From: Pleurostoma richardsiae
Taxonomy: Eukaryota; Ascomycota; Sordariomycetes; Calosphaeriales; Pleurostomataceae
Assembly (NCBI GenBank): GCA_030052745.1
Contig: JANBVO010000005.1
Coordinates: 1,178,001-1,242,000 of the forward strand
DNA length: 64,000 nucleotides
Reading direction: 5' to 3'
Positions 10,687-21,213 of the stretch are shown piece by piece. Every line of letters begins with the position of its first letter. Positions within the stretch are counted from its first letter, which is position 1. The position numbers and the translations under genes are program-made. The notes under the pieces were generated by a model. The model searched no databases and was not told the origin of the DNA. It saw only the letters and a list, made by a program, of their open reading frames with translations.

Positions 10687-13600
10687 ATGGGAAGCTACGC
10701 TGAGGTAGAGGAGTACGGCAAACGCCTCCTGCCGACTGTCGTCGACAACGCTGCCGAAAAGAGACCGGATCGGATTGCGTATTCTTTTCCGATTGGGGAC
10801 GATCCCGCTGATGGCTTCCATCATATCACAAACCAGCGATACGCGAATGCGGTGAACAGGACGGCATGGTGTATCGAGAAGTGCTTTGGCAAGCCAGCCC
10901 CTGGCTCTTTCCCGACCATCGGATATATCGGACCAAGTAAGTTCCAGTGCTCTTGATACGGTGGCCTCCCTTTTGACCTTGCAGCCAGATGATCTTCGAT
11001 ATGGAATGTTGGCCATTGCAGCGGTCAAGGTGGGATATAAAGTAAGTGGACCTCTGAATCAATCAAGACAGACCATAAACGTTTAGGAGTTTGTTAGATG
11101 ATGTTTCTCTCCCCTCGGAACAGTGTAGAGGGACATCTGGCTGTTGTTGATCGGTGTGGCTGCGAACTATGGATGCTTCCGACCCAGAAGCTCGGCCATG
11201 TTGAACAAATCCTTGCGAAACGATCGATGAAGGTGGCCGACTTACCGGATCAACTGGACCTGCTTCATGATGGTCTCGCGCCGAAATATCCATACCGCAA
11301 GACCTTCGCAGACGCACGCCAGGATCCTTTCGTTGTACTGCACACATCAGGGTCTACGGGATTACCAAAGCCCGTCGTGGTTCCCAATGGCAGTCTGGCC
11401 ACAACTGATGCACATCATCTATTGCCACCAGTCGAGGGCCGTTTGACTCAAGCTCAGTTCTTCACCACACCATGCCGAGCTTATTCCACCTTTCCAAATT
11501 TTCACGTAAGAAGCCACCCTCGTTCTGATCAAGGGTTAGTCTAACTAATAGTCCACCACCGTTAGTCGGCAGGCATGGTGTTCTGCTTTGCCATGCCGTT
11601 CTTCTATGAGCTCAGCATCGTCATGGGGCCTGCCTCGGTCCCTGTTAACCTGGATCTGGTCAATTCTATGCTAGATCATGCGGAAGTTGACGGCTCGCTC
11701 CTGGCACCTTCAACACTGGAGGAAATATCCAAGAATCCCGCATCCCTTGCCCGAATGGCCAAGACTTCGTTCACAGTTTTTGGCGGTGGTGCGTTTCTGA
11801 TCGTATATGCTTGTCGCTATTCCATGCTGACGAAGCACAGGGCCTCTCAACAAAGAATGCGGAGATCGGATCAACGCTGTCACTCGCGTGTTCAACATTA
11901 TGGGCGTCACAGAGGGTTCCCTCTTTCCCGTAATCCAGGCGGAGCGCGAGGACTGGCATTATCACCATTTCCACCCTTGGGGCGGCTATACCTACAGTCA
12001 GCGCACTGAAGAGCTCTGGGAGCAGTCTCAAACCCGTGACCCCAAGCTCAGTTTGTTTCAAGCCTTCTTGCAAACTTTTCCGAATCAGAATGAAGTCGCT
12101 ACTAAGGACCTCTACTCGAAACATCCTACAAAACCGGGAAGATGGCTGTACAGAGGCCGTGCAGACGACGTGATCGTGTTGTCCAATGGGGAGAAGGTGA
12201 ACCCCGTCGACATGGAGGCGTGCATCAATAGCCACCCAGCCGTCAAGGCGTCTTTAGTTGTATGTTTCTCAGAATACGCTGGACCAACGTGAGCGCTAAT
12301 CTTTCTACAGGTCGGGCAAGGCAGGTTCCAGACTGCAGTCTTAATCGAGCTCTTCGAACCTCTGCCCCCTACGGAAGAGGGTGTCCAAGCACTGAAAGAG
12401 AGCCTATGGATAAACATTGAAAACGCCAACCGGGGGGCCCCAGCGCATGGTCAACTCCACAAGGATCATGTCTTGTTCGCAACAAACGATAAACCATTCA
12501 TCTTGGCCGGCAAAGACACCGTGCTACGTGCTATGACGGTCAGGCTGTATGAGACTGAGATTAACGATCTCTACGAAAGCCAAGAGCGACGAGAAGCATC
12601 CGGGGCACTTTGCATCGACGTCGTAGACCTTGCATCCATCCAACAAGGCGTCCACAGCCTGCTGTCTCGAATTTTGAGCGCTCCATCTCTGGCAAAGAAT
12701 GACGACCTGTTTGTCACCGGGCTAGACTCTCTCTCCGTCTTCAGCGTCTTGGGCAGCCTTCGTTCCAGCTTGCAGGCTGCAGGCTGGGGAGACGGTCATG
12801 CCGTGACAGCCGGCATGATCTACTCCAATCCCACTGTTGAGAAGCTTTCCACAGCTATGGACCACTTGGTTCGACCAGTTTCTGATGCCCAAATGGTTGC
12901 TACAACAGAGCAGCTCATGAGAGATCTACTGAAGAAGTACACATCTGACCTGCCAGACAGACCTTCCCGCACGCCCGAGGCGCCGGCAGGCGGCTTCTCC
13001 GTGATCATCACGGGCACCACAGGCTCATTGGGCTCTTATCTCCTCGACACGCTCCTGTCTATGGGCAACATCCGAAGAATTTTCTGCCTTAACCGATCAA
13101 TAGATGCGTTTGAAAGACAGATCCGAGACAATCGCGCGCGGGGACTGAAGGAAGACTTGACTTCCGAGCGCGTCAAGTTCATGCAAGCCAATCTTTCAAA
13201 GCCCAAATTGGGCCTAGATAGCGACAGTTATGAAGAACTCTTGCAGGATACAACACATATCATTCGTAAGTCGCACCCATCCACTCCTCGTTCCATGAAG
13301 AACGGTCGCTCAAGTGGTTCTAGACAACCAATGGCAAGTCGATTTCAACCTACACCTTTTGTCTTTCGAACCTCACATCCGCGGTGTACGGCACCTGGTC
13401 GACTTCGCACTCCAGAGCACTCGGAATCCAGCTATTTTCTTTATCTCCTCAGTGGGAGTGGTGAAGGGTCAACAGACGAAGGGCTCAATACCTGAAGCCC
13501 TAGTAACCGACTTCGCGGGAGCAGAAGGGGGCTATGGGCAGTCTAAGCTGGTCTCAGAGTTGATCCTGGATAGAGCAAGCACTACGAGCGGAGTAAAGTG

Positions 13601-14251
13601 CAGCATCTGCCGCTTAGGACAGATCGCCGGACCAGTGGACATGCCATCGGGAATGTGGAATGTCCAGGAGTGGCTACCTTCGGTCAGTCATTTCTCTACG
13701 CAGCCAATATACCACGACCTCTCGTTACCTAAGTACTACATGCTGACATTTCATCCTAGATCATCGCCAGCTCAAAGTATCTGGGCATGCTCCCCTGCAG
13801 CTTGTCATCGTTGGATAGGATCGACTGGATTCCGGTAAATCACGTTGCACAAATCATCGCCGAACTCGCGGGGCTGTGTGGTGAGAAGCAAGATATTACA
13901 ACCGCCATCTGCTCTCCTGTGCGTGTCTTTCACGGGGTCAACCCGTCAGCATCACCGTGGTCATCTCTTGTCCCGATCGTCGCATCTTGCCTGGGGCCGG
14001 CTGTCTCCACCGTGCCCTGGGCCGACTGGCTAGCTGCCCTGGAAGCCAGCGAGCGGAAAGGCGACTACCGCCAAAACCCAGGGATCAAGCTCTTAGAATT
14101 CTACAGGGACGTGGACAATGCTGGAGCATCTGGCTTTCCCCTGCCGGTCCTGGAGACCAGGGCAACGCAGCTAAGAAGCGAAAGGTTGCGTACTCTGAGA
14201 CCCGTAAACAAGGATTGGATGGCCCAGTGGATGAAGCAGTGGGGATTTTGA
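10687..14251 (+). CDS. NRPS-like adenylate-forming reductase (A-T-R)
   Basis: Eight exons (10687-10936, 10989-11041, 11098-11505, 11566-11788, 11841-12259, 12311-13265, 13324-13682, 13760-14251) close in phase to 1052 aa. The adenylation domain spans about residues 15-530, with GPNDLRY near 84, the P-loop-like HTSGSTGLPKP near 183, FNIMGVTEGS, and YRGRADDVIVLSNGEKVNP. The carrier domain has DDLFVTGLDSLS with Ser591 as the phosphopantetheine site. The thioester-reductase domain begins at the GTTGSLG NAD(P) loop (686-692) and has the YxxxK pair Tyr840/Lys844. No condensation or thioesterase domain is present. The family activates a carboxylic acid, tethers it and releases it reductively as an aldehyde or alcohol. 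The substrate cannot be read from the sequence. It is the core enzyme of the cluster and points towards the permease. Confidence 0.9.
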
Positions 14252-14815
14252 GCATTATCAAGGACGGAAGACAATTGTTCCCGAGTACCTACTGGTTTAT
14301 TAATCGCACTCGCCCTTTTGTAGATCATGTTTCAGCACCGCTAAGTTCAGTGTGAGAACTGCAAAACGCGTCTCCTACTCACGCAAGAACATCAATAATA
14401 AAACCGCTGCACAATTTCTCAAGTTTTTGAAAATTTTGAAGAGCTTCCATACTTATTTCGATATTGTGCCGGTCAAGGCCGAGCGGCGAGTTGTCCATAT
14501 ACGGTGCATCTAGGTAGTTAGACGAAATAATAATAGCCATGTGTCTCCAATAAAATGTGTACTCTCCCCGACCTCTCCTCTGCTGGCACAACGTGCATCT
14601 ATTTCAAAACGAAAGACCGTAAACAACCTGATCAGGCCTACTCTCTGCTTCATGACATCCTGCAAGCATCCCGAAGCAGAAGATGAAACGTTTTATCGTC
14701 GGAAAGAAAAGACAAAGACAGACTTCCAAGAGATGTAACTAGTCGACAATTAAGAACAGTGTAATAGAGGGTATAGGGTCGAGCACCATGTCCTCGCCAA
14801 TCCATGCGGAAGGAA
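14252..14815. other. Convergent intergenic region between NRPS-like gene and permease
   Basis: This 564-bp AT-rich segment lies between two converging 3' ends. It should contain both polyadenylation regions. I see no open frame or RNA gene that can be supported. Confidence 0.6.
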
Positions 14816-16554
14816 TCATCGTCCCGTGAGACGACGCTCCAGAGTCCGTAGGGGGACATAACTCATAATACTGAGCACGAACCCGACCTCAAATCCAATA
14901 TCACCTGTCGTACGAGCTATTGGCCCAGTATACCAAGTCTCAGCCATGCAAGGAACGATCAGGCCGAAAGGGATGATGACCGAAAGGACCGCAGCCGCAC
15001 CAACCGGCAGTTTGCTCCCAACATTCCAGATGGCATGGTCGTAGGCGGAGGCATCCCGCTTACGAAAGTAAACGTGCTCCGTCGCCACGATGCCGATGAA
15101 GACCGCCGCCCAGTAGGAGATGACGCCGAGGAAGGCCTCCAGCGATTCCTCAAGGGAAGTGCTGATGGGGATGGCCGCTCCAATAACGATAGCTGTAGTG
15201 ACAATCGAGAAGATGTATCTGGGTACCTTGCTGAGGATCGGCAAGAGCATCTGAAACTGCATCGTGATGGAATACATGGTCCCGGCGATGTTTCCCAGGA
15301 GGGAAAATGCGATGACTACGGCGACGAACTTTCCGAATCCGCCAGCCGGGCTCAGCATCTCCAGCATTACGCCGCCAGTCGAGCCAGCGGCGAACGCAGC
15401 TGTCCACGAAGGGATGCTTGGAATCGCTCCACCAATTGCCGCGCCTAGACACATGAGAGGGATCGTCGGCAGGACCAGGCCACCATATGTATATAGGAAG
15501 ATGCGGGTTCTAGGTCTCGTCAGCAGTGTCCCTATTCCAGTCCTACGAGAGGGAAGCAACGTACTTAGGAACACTAGGATGCACATAAACACAAAAATCA
15601 GACACCATGGTGACCCAGGTCATGGTGAACGAGGTGACAACGCAACCGTAGGTCAGGACGCCGGCGGCCGTCACCGGCTCGGTCGGTGCCTGCATCTTGA
15701 GGAGATGGCCACCGCATCCCACTGTGATGAGGATGGAAATGAGCGCCGGTATCCAGGCCCAGCGCTCGTAGGTGTGGACAACTCTGTAGCCCAGAAACGC
15801 AATCAGGAGCGACGCCATAGAGATGATGACAATGCCTAGATCCCAGCTCAAGCTCCCGCCGCTCACAGCAGACAGAGTCTCGCCGGCAATGATTGCGCTC
15901 ACGATAGACCATCCAATGGTCGTCGCCAGGTTGAACAGGGCGACGATGAAGATGGCATAGAGCCCGAAGCTGTACCGAGCCTGTACAATCTGTCGCATTC
16001 CAGTCTGGGGACCTAGGATGCCTAGAAGGGCTGGAGGAATAGCGGCGAGGAGAGTGAAGAATAAGATCGTCAGAGATGCCGCCTCTAGGCTCAGCCCTTC
16101 GAAGTATGTGCCGACAATCCCGTTCGTAATACTTTCAGGACAATATGTGAGCTTACGTGCAACTCCACGCCAGATTCGGGGGACCCCGGGAGACTTACGC
16201 CAGTGGAGTGAGACTTGCAGTCCACCAGAACGAGAAAATGTTGAATGGCCGCTTGTCGTTTCGTTCCTCAAGTGGAACGGGCTGCACACCACGCACTTCC
16301 ACTCCATAAGAGGCGAGCCGTTTCCACCATGAGGGCGGGATTTCTTCGACACACTGCGTCTGCGTTGGTTCGACTGCTCTCTTCTCGAGATCACTCTCGT
16401 ATGGACTGGTGGACTCCATGGCGGTCATATGTCCCGGTTTGTCTGAGGTAGCACACCTAAAGGCTGGTCGAAGCTCAAGTGAGGTCTCAAAGAACTTCTC
16501 ACTGTCCAGTTGTTTGATACTTTCGACTTCCCAGGCAGGAGACCGACCCTTCAT
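14816..16554 (-). CDS. NCS1-family purine-cytosine permease
   Basis: Three exons (16554-16199, 16131-15565, 15509-14816) close in phase to 538 aa. If the later in-frame ATG at 16431 is used the product is about 497 aa, also normal for the family, so the start is uncertain. The N-terminal cytoplasmic part contains WWKRLASYGVEVRGVQPVP, typical of Fcy2-like transporters, followed by FSFWWTASLTPLA at the first membrane helix. About twelve hydrophobic segments follow, including YSFGLYAIFIVALFNLATT-like and FLYTYGGLVLP motifs. NCS1 permeases carry cytosine, purines, allantoin, pyridoxine, thiamine precursors or related N-heterocycles by proton or sodium symport at the plasma membrane. Its place between the NRPS-like reductase and the monooxygenase suggests transport of a cluster substrate or product. 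Two CCGGCGG motifs lie upstream at 16805-16832. Confidence 0.87.
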
Positions 16555-17142
16555 AAGTGCTCAAAACAGAGACAAGTATTCTGGAAGTTTACCACACTAT
16601 TCCTAGGCTACCGAGGCCACCGCAATAGATAACGAGTCTTGGCCACCTGAAAGTTTCGATAATGATAGGCAGGGTCTGGAAAGTGAAGCTTGCTGAGCCT
16701 GATCCGCTGCTAGCCCTCAATCTCCAATGCTGTCCGGCAACTGATTGCCCAATGTTTCCTTGCTTGGTTATGTGGTGTCTGCTTGCATGGGGCCTTATCT
16801 TGATCCGCCGGCTTCTAATTGCCGCCGGGATCGTTATCCTTTGCCACCGGGATCTGATATTCTCTTTTGAGTGCTGCACTACACTAAATACGATGCCAAG
16901 AACTCATACGTAGACTGTGCTTCGACGAATTTCCCCATTCGTCCTCTGTTCAGACTCGAGGACATACTGCTCGCGGATGTTCCGATGGCGCCACCGGTAC
17001 AGAAGATAGAAGGCTTCCATCACCCAATTACGGCACAATTGTTAGCTTCTTGAATGGCATGCACCGATTCAATCGCTTGCATTCCTCGGTTTAGGGGAGA
17101 GGAGAAAATCAATGCAATAACTGCGTTGACAATGGCCCGTTC
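16555..17142. other. Intergenic region: permease promoter and FAD monooxygenase 3' region
   Basis: This 588-bp interval precedes the permease start and follows the stop of the monooxygenase, both on the minus strand. No gene is supported. It contains the CCGGCGG motifs listed separately at 16805-16832. Confidence 0.6.
16805..16832 (-). promoter_or_regulatory. Two CCGGCGG motifs upstream of the permease
   Basis: CCGCCGG occurs at 16805-16811 and inside TGCCGCCGGGATC at 16820-16832, about 250-280 bp upstream of the longest permease start. The second is an exact 13-bp reverse-complement match to 6604-6616 in the regulator A/MBL divergent promoter. This links the permease to the same putative regulon as the left-half genes. 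It is a sequence observation; binding is inferred. Confidence 0.45.
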
Positions 17143-18435
17143 TCATCCCCGACCCTGGACCATCTCTTCATACTCCGGCAGGACCCATCCTCCGACATCC
17201 TCACGTAGGCCCCATTCGCCGAAAGCATTCACCCCCAAGTACGATGCCATTGCAAATACAGAGTTCATCATCGTGACTCCAATCGACGTTGATGGAAGCA
17301 TGCTCCAGCGGCCCGGATTCTCCAGCCCCCTCTGCACTCGGTCCATGAAGGGCCTGAACTTCTGCTCGTAAGCCTTCAGCGCGAGAGCGACACCGTCCTC
17401 AGCTCTCATACCCTTCCCATCGGTGCCCTCTGTCCCTGGACTTCCGCAATGCCTGGCAATCTCGCCAGCGAGCACATAAGCACCGACGATGGCAGAGGTC
17501 GTCCCCATCCCAGTACTCGCCGAAGGGCAATACGCCGCATCCCCTGTGAGAGCTATGCGGCCGCACGACCACGAGTTCAGCTTGACGATGCCCATCCGCT
17601 CGAGATAGAAGTCGTCCGCCTCTTCCAGCCATTGTAGAATCTGATGCGTCTGCCACCCCGCGCCCCGGAAGACATCTGCCATAGCGTCCTTTTCCGCCCT
17701 GATACCCGAACTGTGAGCCTTCAGAAGCCGGTCCGAGTCACTATTGCAGGCGAGGTACACCTGGACCATATTCTGGCTGTGCCTCCGCGTAAGTATGAAT
17801 CGTCTGCCGGGGGCGTTGTACGACGTGGCGATGTACTCCTCGCTCTCTTGGATCGGCCTGTGGGCGGTGAAATATCCTATGTACAGGCCACCGAGAGGCC
17901 GGAAACCGTCATCCGTCTCGGGACCGAGCATTTTCCTGCGTGTGTGCGAGCCCTGGCCATCGGCGCCAATCAGCAGGTCAAACCGGTCCTTCTCGCCGTC
18001 TGCAAAAAGCACCTCGACGGCGTCATATTTCTCCTCAAAGCTCTCGATGGAAGTCCCAAAGATGTATCTGGCGTCGTCTTTCGTGGCGTCATATAGGATC
18101 CGACACAAGTCGCCTCTCATAATCTCGAAGTCGCTGCTGAAGCTCTGCAAGCCCTTACCCGACCTGTTCACACGGAGATAGGCCCACCGTTTCCCGGAGC
18201 GGTCAACCATCTGGATGCCCTGCTCCCGGACCGCCTTGGCACGGAAAGTCTGCTCGAGACCCATCCGCCGCAGAACATCGATACCGTGCCCACGCAAGTC
18301 CACCTGGAGGCCCGAGGCCCGCAGTCTGGGGAATCGCTCGACGACGGTTACGCTATGGCCCACCTTCGATAACCAGAATGCGAGGGCGTTTCCTGCGATG
18401 CCGCCGCCACTGATGAGGACCTTCACACGCGCCAT
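17143..18435 (-). CDS. FAD-dependent monooxygenase (PHBH/TetX-like, FAD_binding_3)
   Basis: A single uninterrupted exon encodes 430 aa. The N-terminal dinucleotide-binding loop GGGIAGNALAF starts at residue 10 and is followed by an acidic Glu at the end of strand 2 (VVERFPRLR). The internal DG motif reads GADGQGSHTRR and the late GD motif reads LTGDAAYCPS, binding the flavin. These are the three class A flavoprotein hydroxylase signatures. The enzyme would use FAD, NAD(P)H and oxygen to hydroxylate or epoxidise an aromatic or enolised substrate. No C-terminal membrane anchor is evident. The absence of introns contrasts with the multi-exon cluster neighbours. The 465 bp upstream carry a 12-bp palindrome also partly shared with the regulator B promoter. 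It is probably a tailoring or degradative step of the cluster. Confidence 0.9.
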   Translation of the reverse strand: MARVKVLISGGGIAGNALAFWLSKVGHSVTVVERFPRLRASGLQVDLRGHGIDVLRRMGLEQTFRAKAVREQGIQMVDRSGKRWAYLRVNRSGKGLQSFSSDFEIMRGDLCRILYDATKDDARYIFGTSIESFEEKYDAVEVLFADGEKDRFDLLIGADGQGSHTRRKMLGPETDDGFRPLGGLYIGYFTAHRPIQESEEYIATSYNAPGRRFILTRRHSQNMVQVYLACNSDSDRLLKAHSSGIRAEKDAMADVFRGAGWQTHQILQWLEEADDFYLERMGIVKLNSWSCGRIALTGDAAYCPSASTGMGTTSAIVGAYVLAGEIARHCGSPGTEGTDGKGMRAEDGVALALKAYEQKFRPFMDRVQRGLENPGRWSMLPSTSIGVTMMNSVFAMASYLGVNAFGEWGLREDVGGWVLPEYEEMVQGRG

Positions 18436-18900
18436 AATCTATTGCGCTCTATCAGACCCAGATGCAGGAGTCAAAGTGAGAAAGTATAATCGCTCGTGAT
18501 TGGATCAAAAAGACTGCCAGAAGTCCAATTGCGTACTTTTTATCACACCAGACAACTTTGCAGACAAGATCAGTCGTCTCGGTATTTTGTGGTGGCAGGC
18601 TTGGCTATCTCCGCCATTTGTAGACGCCATCGCCGCTCGCCGCCCTCTCGGCCGAGAAGAAGGGGAAAAGCCAACTGTCATGAAAATACTGTTAGACGTG
18701 GACTCGTTGGATATCATCGGTGATACTGTAGACCCATGGGAAGGCAGATCATTTTATACAGTGCATCGCGTTATGTCTAGAATGACCAGCTATTCCGGAC
18801 TCCGTAATACTCCGTAAACAGCCTGAGAAGTACAGGCGCGCTGTCAACGACGAATAATCATACAAGATCTCCTAAATGTGATCGTTAATACATGGTCCCA
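18436..18900. promoter_or_regulatory. Promoter region of the FAD monooxygenase
   Basis: This 465-bp segment lies between the monooxygenase start and the 3' end of regulator B, both on the minus strand. It carries the palindrome at 18646-18657 and a tandem pair of ACTCCGTA at 18799-18806 and 18809-18816. No CCGGCGG core is present, unlike the left-half promoters. No gene is supported here. Confidence 0.5.
18646..18657. promoter_or_regulatory. TCTCGGCCGAGA palindrome upstream of the FAD monooxygenase
   Basis: A perfect 12-bp palindrome lies 211-222 bp before the monooxygenase start. It contains CGG and CCG abutting as CGGCCG, a possible dimeric Zn2Cys6 target. The 10-mer CTCTCGGCCG (18645-18654) recurs at 21204-21213, just upstream of the regulator B start codon. 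Confidence 0.4.
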
Positions 18901-21188
18901 TTATGAGAAGTCCGCATCAGGCAGGAAAAGGCTCAGATCAAAGTCCAGTGCTAAGCCCGCTTGCCCTCCATCAAAGCTTGCCGCAATATCCATGTCGCCG
19001 AGGCCAGGCACGGAAACAGAGCTGGCCTGTGCCTCCAGCAGACCATAACAGAACTCAAGGCTGTCCCTCGCGCTCTGCAGCATCTTCAACTCGCAAGAGG
19101 AGCCTTCCTCTATCGCCTCAACCTGGGCTATGATCATTTTCAGGAACGTATGGGACTTGATATTGGTCTCGCCGCGGCGGATCCGGTCCACCGACAGCGA
19201 GACCATGTCTCTCAAAGTCTGCTTCAGGATCTCTCTGTGCTGCGAGTTGCGGTGCAGCGTTCCGTCGAGGCGCTGAGTCTCGACTTGCACAATGAGCTCG
19301 TGGCTGATGACGGCGAGTGCATACCTGATCGCCTCTCTAAAGAAGCCTCCGCCGATCGCGGTGAGGTGAGAGAACCCTTCGTCCGGCTCCGGCGAGATCA
19401 GGGCCATGGCGGTATCTAGACTAATCTTGCGGGAGTAGTGGAACAGAGGATTCGTCCGTGCCTTCATGGCAAATGGGCAGTGCAGGGGGATCAGGAACCT
19501 CCGCACTAGGTGGTCGAGCAGGTTCCGGTGGAAAGAAATCACCCCCGACTCCTTGTTCTCCTGCGTGAAAATGCTACACGCCGAACATGCGTCAGTAATA
19601 TCGGAGCTCAAGGTCAGGGCGTCAGTGTAGGAGAGTTCAGAATGCAAGCTGTTCATAAGCTGGACGACACGGAGGCGTGTGCGCATGGAATCTAGCAAGA
19701 GAAGCTGTATCGATACCGCGGTATACGTGCCTTTTGGGTGAGGCACAAGCTCCGTGGTCGAGTCACTTATCTCTTCGTCGTTGTTATTAGAAGGCGCCTC
19801 GGTATCAAACTCATCAAAGGATATCCTGGGCGGCATTGCAGAGTCCAAGGACGACTGTACGACCATCTCTAGTATGGTTGCCCAAAGCCTCCTGTGCAGC
19901 TCGGCCTGCAGGATGGACATTGCTGGAAGATGCTTGGGATCGCGATGTAGACCCATCTGCATGGCTCTATGAATAAGGGAGCCCATTGACATCCACACCA
20001 AATCACCACCCACAGAGAAGATCTGGCGTGCTAGGATAGTCAAGCAGTGCACTTGCAGTCCGGTAATGTTCAGGCGATCCTTCTCCAGTGGTCCTGAGAG
20101 CCAAGTCTGCGCAGCGTATACCCACTGGTGAACCATATTGTTGAACTCCGCATCCTTGTCCCCACGTTCGCAGAGACTCGATCCTATCCCGATGACAAGG
20201 AGAATCTTGAGACGCAGGCCAGTTGTCACACTGTCACGGTTCCCCCAGTACTGGTGGTACTCGGTCCAGAAGCTGGGTACGTGAAGGATCCGGTGCGTCG
20301 ACTCAAATGATCTGAAGTATAGTCGCACCATTGAGTCCGCTACCTCACGCGACGGTGGTGCAATGCCAAACTCGGGATACGCGAGGGACCTGCTGGGGCG
20401 TCCGACCTTGATGCTCCTCGCCAGGACCTTGCATTTCTGGAGGAGGCTGCCAGCCTGCGCAACCACGCTCCTGATCTCAGGGTCTTGAAACGCGGCATCG
20501 CCGCAGTTGCCGCCGGCCATCTCCGTGTAGCAGTCGCCGACCTTTGCGAACTTGGGGGTAATTAGGCAGATGTCAGGGCAAGCTTGTAAGGACTTTACTG
20601 TACCTCTTGTGCCGTTCCCATCCAGTGGCTCCATCCTAGAAGCCTTGTCTTGTTCATGATTATTTGCGAGTCTGGCAATCCAGTCTCACGGGCGAGTATG
20701 GCTCGACTAGTCTCGGATAGCCCCTGGACTGGGCTGGATGCTGACGATTCCTCGAGTCTCTCGACCCTCTGTATAAGGTCTTGGATAGTTTGTTCTTCAC
20801 TTCCCGGGCGGTTCGGTGACCAGATCCAGTTGCGAGCTGTGGTATTGGGAACGGAAGATGATACTGAAGGTGGTGCTCCTCTAGACCAGAGTCCAAATGA
20901 CTGGCGCACACCCTCAGCGGCTGGTCTACTCGCGCCGTCCTGTGTGATACGGACTGCAGGTGCAGGAGCCTTGGCCGCCGGGCTTGACGGCAAGCTTCCT
21001 GGGCTCCTGGACCGCTGATGCTGCCGCGGGACCGCGATGGATGCATCACTATAGACCTTGTATACACATTGAGTCTTGACAGACGTGCAATGGCTGCATG
21101 GGCTATTGCGGTCGCATTTGATCTTGCGGCGCCGGCATTCGACGCAGGAAAGGGCAGGTCGCCGACGTCGTAGAGGTTCTCGGTCCAT
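18901..21188 (-). CDS. Zn2Cys6 transcription factor with fungal-specific TF domain (cluster regulator B)
   Basis: Two exons (21188-20604, 20550-18901) with a 53-nt intron give 744 aa. The zinc cluster is canonical: Cys15, 18, 25, 31, 34 and 41 with RRRKIK between the second and third Cys. A Ser/Pro/Ala-rich linker follows, then a short predicted coiled coil (TIQDLIQRVERLEES, near 145). The GWSHWMG stretch sits just before the intron. The middle-homology domain begins with VRLYFRSFESTHRILHVPSF and continues with LHRDP and LHRRLWATILEM-like segments typical of Fungal_trans. The C-terminus (LFLPDADFS) is acidic and hydrophobic, possibly activating. It bounds the right side of the cluster, transcribed towards it. 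Confidence 0.9.
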
Positions 21189-21203
21189 GGAGAAGAACTA
21201 AGT

Positions 21204-21213
21204 CTCTCGGCCG
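21204..21213 (+). promoter_or_regulatory. CTCTCGGCCG motif near the regulator B start
   Basis: The 10-mer CTCTCGGCCG lies within 30 bp upstream of the regulator B ATG and is identical to the left arm of the palindrome in the FAD monooxygenase promoter. It could be an autoregulatory site or a 5' UTR sequence. Confidence 0.35.
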
